A stretch of DNA of 64,000 bases from Microtetraspora fusca (lineage in GTDB: Bacteria; Actinomycetota; Actinomycetes; Streptosporangiales; Streptosporangiaceae), in contig NZ_BBYK01000054.1 in the NCBI RefSeq assembly GCF_001570365.1, forward strand, positions 62,001 through 126,000, read 5' to 3'. The notes under the pieces are model-generated. The model was given only the letters and a program-made list of their open reading frames with translations, was not told the DNA's origin and made no database searches. Made by a program: the position numbers and the translations under genes. Positions 59,946-64,000 of this stretch are shown one piece after another. How positions within the stretch are numbered: the first letter of the stretch is position 1; the number at the start of each line of letters is the position of its first letter.

Positions 59946-61667
59946 GTGGCCCCACCGACCAGTAGCCAGATCAGGCCAGGACGCACGCTCCTGGCCCTTC
60001 TGGTGATCATCCTCGCCATGGGGGCGTCGATCGTCTTCCAGAAGGCGTTCGTCCCCAAGTTCGGTCTCGACCTCGCGGGCGGCACGACGGTGACGCTGTC
60101 GCCCGTGACCGCGGACGGCAAGGCCCCGCCGCAGGAGAGCCTCGACCGGGCCGTCAACATCATCCGGGACCGCGTGAACGGCACCGGCATCTCCGACGCC
60201 GAGGTCGCCAGGTCCGGCGACAACATCGTCATCTCGGTGCCGGGCGCCGGCCGCGACGAGGCCATCAAACTGGTCGCCACCACCGCGGAGATGCGTTTCC
60301 GCCAGGTGCTCGCGGTGGCCGCGGCCACGACTCCGCCGGCCGCCCTTCCCACGACCGCGGCAACGCCGAGTTCGTCGGCCGTGACCCCGTCCCCCGGCGC
60401 CACGCCGGCCGGGCGCGCGGTCTCCAAGGCCGTTGCCGAGCCCACACCGACGCCGGGCGTGACCAGGCGGGCGAGGTCGCATACCGCCACCGGTGAGAGG
60501 TCGGCGGCCGGGACACGGGCCAAGGCGACTCCGTCGCCCTCGCCCTCGGCCACCGCCGGCGAGGAGGACCCACTCGCCGGGCAGGACGTCTCCGGCATCG
60601 ACCCGGCTGTCCTGGAAGCGTTCCGCAAGATCAACTGCACCGCGAAGGACCGCGGCCAGGGCGCTCAGGACGACCCGAACAAGCAGATCGTGGCCTGCAG
60701 CCAGGACGGCTCCGCGAGGTACATCCTCGACAAGGCCGCCGTGCAGGGCTCCCAGATCACCACCGCGTCGGCCGGCGTACGCCAGGACACCGGCGAGTGG
60801 GTGGTCAACCTCGACTTCAAGAGCCAGGGCGCGTCGCAGTGGAGCGACCTCACCGCCAAGGCCTTCGGCGCCCAGGCGCCGCGCAACCAGATCGGCGTCG
60901 TCCTCGACGGCCTCGTGATCACCGCCCCCTCCTCGAACGGCCGGATCCCCGGCGGCAAGACCGAGATCTCGGGCGGCTTCACCCAGCAGACCGCGACCGA
61001 GCTCGCCGACCAGCTCAAGTACGGCGCGCTGCCGCTCAAGTTCGTGCAGAGCTCCGTCGTCTCCGTCTCCTCGACGCTCGGTCAGGACCAGCTCCGCGGC
61101 GGCCTCGTCTCCGGCGCCATCGGTCTGCTGATCGTCATGCTCTACCTGCTGCTCTACTACCGGGGCCTCGGCGCGATCGGCATCGCCAGCCTGGGGGTGG
61201 CGACGATCGCCACCTACCTGTCGGTGGCCGTCCTCAGCGCGAACGTCGGCTTCCGATGGTCGCTGCCACACATCATCGGCCTCGTGGTCTCGATCGGCAT
61301 CACCGCGGACTCGTTCATCGTCTACTTCGAGCGCATCCGTGACGAGATGAAGGAAGGCAGGCGCACTCTCCGCGCCGCCGTCGAGGTCGCCTGGCGGCGG
61401 GCCAAGCGGACGATCCTGGTCGCGGACGCGGTCATGTTCATCGCCGCGGTGGTGCTCTACTTCCTCGCCGTCGGCGGTGTCGCCGGGTTCGCGTTCGCCA
61501 TGGGCCTGACCACGCTCATCGACATCGTGGTGGTCTTCCTCTTCACCAAGCCGCTCATGTCGCTGGCCGCGCGGCTGAAGTTCTTCTCGAAGGGCCACAA
61601 GCTGTCCGGGCTCGACGCCGAGCGCATGGGCCGCAGCGGTGCCGAGCAGACCCTGCAGGAGGCGTGA
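59946..61667 (+). CDS. secD: Protein translocase subunit SecD
   Basis: A 573-residue RND-type protein with six helices. The N-terminal helix is at about 13-32. The PKFGLDLAGGTTVTL motif follows, then the periplasmic P1 head. The conserved GGFTQQTATELADQLKYGALPL comes before the membrane block at about 385-540. A low-complexity Thr/Ala/Ser/Pro insertion (about 122-205) interrupts the P1 domain, with many PSPS and TPTP elements. It uses the proton force to complete protein export with SecF. The GTG start has weak SD signals. Confidence 0.95.
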   Translation: MAPPTSSQIRPGRTLLALLVIILAMGASIVFQKAFVPKFGLDLAGGTTVTLSPVTADGKAPPQESLDRAVNIIRDRVNGTGISDAEVARSGDNIVISVPGAGRDEAIKLVATTAEMRFRQVLAVAAATTPPAALPTTAATPSSSAVTPSPGATPAGRAVSKAVAEPTPTPGVTRRARSHTATGERSAAGTRAKATPSPSPSATAGEEDPLAGQDVSGIDPAVLEAFRKINCTAKDRGQGAQDDPNKQIVACSQDGSARYILDKAAVQGSQITTASAGVRQDTGEWVVNLDFKSQGASQWSDLTAKAFGAQAPRNQIGVVLDGLVITAPSSNGRIPGGKTEISGGFTQQTATELADQLKYGALPLKFVQSSVVSVSSTLGQDQLRGGLVSGAIGLLIVMLYLLLYYRGLGAIGIASLGVATIATYLSVAVLSANVGFRWSLPHIIGLVVSIGITADSFIVYFERIRDEMKEGRRTLRAAVEVAWRRAKRTILVADAVMFIAAVVLYFLAVGGVAGFAFAMGLTTLIDIVVVFLFTKPLMSLAARLKFFSKGHKLSGLDAERMGRSGAEQTLQEA

Positions 61668-62728
61668 TGCCGGGCATTATCAGCCGCCTGTACCGCGGCG
61701 ACATCGACATCGACTTCGTCGGCAAGCGGAAGCTCTGGTACGGCCTGTCGGCCCTGCTGATGGCGGTCTCCATCCTGGGCATGGTCATCCACGGCCTCAA
61801 CCTCGGCGTCGAGTTCAGGGGCGGCTCGGTCTTCGAGTTCCCCCGGGCGGCGAGTTCCAGCGTCGAGGAGGTCAGGGAGACCATCCACGAGACCGGGGTC
61901 CACCAGACCATCGTGCAGCAGGCCGGGGCGAACTGGCGGGTCACCACCGAGAGCCTGGACACCAACGAGGTCCCCAAGGTCCAGCAGGCGGTCGCGCAGA
62001 AGTACCACATCGACGTGAACGAGGTCAGCACCCAGGTCATCGGTGCGACCTGGGGTGGCGAGGTCGCCCAGAAGGCGTGGATCGGCCTGGCCGTCTTCAT
62101 GCTCGCGATCATGCTGTACCTCAGCCTCGCGTTCGAGTGGCGGATGGCGCTCGCCGCCATCGTGGCCCTGGTCCACGACCTCGTGATCACCGCGGGCATC
62201 TACGCCTGGTCCGGCTTCGAGGTCACCCCGGCCACCATGCTGGGCTTCCTCACGATCCTCGGCTATTCGCTGTACGACGCGGTCGTCGTCTTCGACATGA
62301 TCAAGGAAGTGACGGGCAAGCTCGGCACGAGCGCGAAGATGACCTACACCCAGGCCGCGAACAACGCGCTCAGCCACACGCTGATCCGGTCGCTGAACAC
62401 CTCCCTGGTCGCGATCCTGCCGGTGGCGGCGATCCTGTTCATCGGCACCACGCTGCTCGGCGCGGGCACGCTGAAGGACCTCTCCCTGGCGCTGTTCGTC
62501 GGCATGGTCGTCGGCACGTACTCCTCGCTGTGCGTGGCCACGCCCATCCTGGTCACGCTCAAGGAGCGCGAGCCGCAGTGGCAGGCCCTGGCCAAGCGGG
62601 TGGCCCAGCGCGAGGCCTCCGCCGCCAAGGCGGCCGCGGCCGACGCGCGCGCTGCCAAGCAGCCGGTGGGCGCGGGGTCGCAGAACGGGACCTCGGCGAC
62701 CGAGGACGACAAACGCAAGAAGCGCTGA
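61667..62728 (+). CDS. secF: Protein translocase subunit SecF
   Basis: A 353-residue partner of SecD with six helices. The start MPGIISRLYRGDIDIDFVGKR leads to the first helix at about 24-45. LGVEFRGGSVFEF is the signature, and GYSLYDAVVVFDMIKE and NTSLVAILPVAAILF form the membrane core. The C-terminus is Ala/Lys-rich. The ATG shares its A with the secD TGA stop (TGATG), and GGAGG is upstream, so translation is coupled. A GTG one codon earlier is possible. Confidence 0.96.
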   Translation: MPGIISRLYRGDIDIDFVGKRKLWYGLSALLMAVSILGMVIHGLNLGVEFRGGSVFEFPRAASSSVEEVRETIHETGVHQTIVQQAGANWRVTTESLDTNEVPKVQQAVAQKYHIDVNEVSTQVIGATWGGEVAQKAWIGLAVFMLAIMLYLSLAFEWRMALAAIVALVHDLVITAGIYAWSGFEVTPATMLGFLTILGYSLYDAVVVFDMIKEVTGKLGTSAKMTYTQAANNALSHTLIRSLNTSLVAILPVAAILFIGTTLLGAGTLKDLSLALFVGMVVGTYSSLCVATPILVTLKEREPQWQALAKRVAQREASAAKAAAADARAAKQPVGAGSQNGTSATEDDKRKKR

Positions 62729-62754
62729 CCGGTACGGTTGACGCATAAGTACGG

Positions 62755-62820
62755 CGACGGCGCTCCTGTGCCGCCTCCGGCGATGCCCGGCATCGCGGGA
62801 GGGACGCGGGGGCGCCGTCC
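62755..62820 (+). terminator. Long hairpin between secF and apt
   Basis: Outer arms GACGGCGC (62756-62763) and GCGCCGTC (62812-62819) enclose an inner stem CCTCC/GGAGG and CGATGCC-C-GGCATCG (62774-62802). It ends 19 bp before the apt ATG, so it could terminate secF transcripts or act as an apt leader structure. Confidence 0.6.
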
Positions 62821-62838
62821 TCATGAAGTGGGCGGAAA

Positions 62839-63345
62839 ATGACCGAGTGGGTCTCCCTGATCAGAGACGTTCCCGACTACCCGAAGCCGGGCGTCGTGTT
62901 CAAGGACATCACCCCGCTGCTGGCCGACCACAGCGCGTTCACGCAGGTGGTGGACGAGCTGGGCGCCGGCCTGGCGTTCGACAAGGTGGTCGGCATCGAG
63001 GCGCGCGGCTTCATCCTGGCCGCCCCGGTGGCGTACCGGGCGGGGGCCGGGTTCGTCCCCGTGCGCAAGAAGGGCAAACTGCCTGCACAGACGTTCGAGG
63101 CGAACTATGATCTGGAGTACGGCTCCGCGACGGTGGAAGTGCACTCCGACGCCTTCGCCCCGGGCGAGCGGGTGCTGATCGTGGACGACGTGCTCGCCAC
63201 GGGAGGCACCGCCAACGCGACCGTGGAGCTGGTCAGGAGAGCGGGCGCCCACATCATCGGGGTGTCCGTCCTGATGGAGCTGTCCTTCCTCTCCGGCCGC
63301 GACCGGTTGCCTGGCCTGGAGGTCCGTTCCCTGGTGACCGTCTGA
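62839..63345 (+). CDS. apt: Adenine phosphoribosyltransferase
   Basis: A 168-residue purine salvage enzyme that makes AMP from adenine and PRPP. PDYPKPGVVFKDITPLL is the conserved start. EARGFILAAPVAYRAGAGFVPVRKKGKLP follows, and the PRPP-binding loop is VLIVDDVLATGGTANATVEL near 118-135. The length is standard. No strong SD precedes the ATG. It lies between secF and relA as in M. tuberculosis secF-apt-relA. Confidence 0.95.
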   Translation: MTEWVSLIRDVPDYPKPGVVFKDITPLLADHSAFTQVVDELGAGLAFDKVVGIEARGFILAAPVAYRAGAGFVPVRKKGKLPAQTFEANYDLEYGSATVEVHSDAFAPGERVLIVDDVLATGGTANATVELVRRAGAHIIGVSVLMELSFLSGRDRLPGLEVRSLVTV

Positions 63346-63422
63346 ACCGACCGCATCCAGGCGAAAAGCGGGCATACGGCGCGGATACACTGGGGAGCCT
63401 GGACTCGACGTGAGGAGTCTGT

Positions 63423-64000
63423 GTGCCCCGTGATGTGGTCGTGCCCGACGGCGTGCGGGCCCGGAGTGAGTCCTGGCCCGCCGAGGCCGAGGAGACGGTA
63501 GTCGCGCGCGACGCATCGGAGGCAGTGGAGGAGAGACCCGCGCCTGCCCAGCGACGGCGGCGGGCGCGGTTCGGGGGGCAGTGGGGTGCTATGAATCCGG
63601 TGTTGGAACCGCTCTTCAAGACGGTTCGCGCGACCCATCCCAAGGCGGATCTCCGGCTGATCGAGCGCGCCTACGATGTCGCCGCCCACCATCACCGCGA
63701 CCAGAAGCGCAAGAGCGGCGATCCGTACATCACGCACCCCCTGGCCGTGGCGACGATCCTGGCCGAGCTCGGCACCGACGACGAGACGCTCTGCGCGGCG
63801 CTCCTGCACGACACGGTCGAGGACACCGCCTACAGCCTGGAGGAGCTGCGCGCCGACTTCGGCGAGAGCATCGCCCTGCTGGTCGACGGCGTGACCAAGC
63901 TGGACAAGGTCAAGTTCGGCGACGCGGCGCAGGCCGAGACCGTCAGGAAGATGGTCGTCGCCATGGCGCGCGACATACGCGTGCTGGTCATCAAGCTGGC
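63423..64000 (+). CDS. relA: Bifunctional (p)ppGpp synthetase/hydrolase RelA, N-terminal part
   Basis: The gene continues beyond the right edge; about 192 residues are visible. After a variable 56-residue N-terminus, [20 protein letters not shown] begins the conserved part. The HD hydrolase domain has [20 protein letters not shown], then [10 protein letters not shown] (HD motif) and [12 protein letters not shown]. It makes and degrades the stringent alarmone. The GTG start has GAGGAG 5 nt upstream. A shorter reading from ATG 63591 is possible. A TACACT box lies at 63386-63391. Confidence 0.94.
   Translation, partial: MPRDVVVPDGVRARSESWPAEAEETVVARDASEAVEERPAPAQRRRRARFGGQWGAMNPVLEPLFKTVRATHPKADLRLIERAYDVAAHHHRDQKRKSGDPYITHPLAVATILAELGTDDETLCAALLHDTVEDTAYSLEELRADFGESIALLVDGVTKLDKVKFGDAAQAETVRKMVVAMARDIRVLVIKL

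Overview
The window is a very GC-rich, densely coded chromosomal segment from an actinomycete. The markers are a three-subunit acyl-CoA carboxylase with an epsilon subunit, phosphatidylinositol mannoside genes, DUF3073, GerW and DUF3048 proteins, and many GTG starts. Gene order from thrS to relA follows the Mycobacterium tuberculosis block thrS-HIT-pgsA-patA-pimA...pdxS...pdxT-yebC...ruvCAB-yajC-secDF-apt-relA. With the spore-associated family members this suggests a sporulating, non-mycobacterial actinomycete, probably Streptosporangiales-like. That placement is inference. No tRNA, rRNA, CRISPR array, insertion sequence or prophage was seen.

Region 1 (1-6.7 kb, minus strand) is a respiratory operon in the order ctaC-ctaD-ctaE-orf-ctaG-cytochrome c-qcrC-qcrA. 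Most genes overlap by ATGA. CtaC carries a fused C-terminal cytochrome c domain (caa3 type), and CtaD has unusual residues at positions that normally carry protons. It reads as an additional bc1-oxidase chain rather than the housekeeping one. Region 2 (7-9.3 kb) is a MarR-controlled ABC exporter.

Region 3 (9.5-23 kb) holds central metabolism and regulators: aceE behind tandem 13-bp repeats, a TetR gene divergent from pccB-accE-accA, an ArsR regulator, DUF3073, an MFS exporter whose start codon lies inside a perfect palindrome, another TetR, and a GlxA-type regulator with a cysteine hydrolase.

Region 4 (24.5-35.5 kb) is the most striking. It encodes a close DosR/DevR orthologue (same D54, T82, K104, K179, K182, N183 numbering as the M. 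tuberculosis protein) and a set of dormancy-type genes. These are an Rv1733c-like membrane protein, an HspX-like Hsp20, two CBS-BON proteins and one CBS protein, two tandem universal stress proteins, an Rv1738-like DUF1876 protein, an XRE-HTH/flavin split-barrel fusion, a GerW protein, a zinc alcohol dehydrogenase, a flavodoxin and a LigD-like ATP-dependent ligase. About ten sequences resembling the DosR box (GGGAC-N4-G-N-CC) lie in the intergenic regions, including the one in front of dosR. No DosS/DosT kinase is present in the window.

Region 5 (35.6-39 kb) holds a large STAND-LuxR regulator and a degenerate GHKL ATPase-like protein. Region 6 (39.2-64 kb) is the conserved core: threonyl-tRNA synthetase, Asp23, HIT, a GHL10 glycosidase, EF-G2, the pgsA-patA-pimA operon, a DUF3048 lipoprotein, pdxS and pdxT split by a MarR-MFS pair, yebC, an Eis-like acetyltransferase, ruvCAB, yajC-secD-secF, apt and the 5' part of relA. 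Several genes here appear to be transcribed as leaderless mRNAs.
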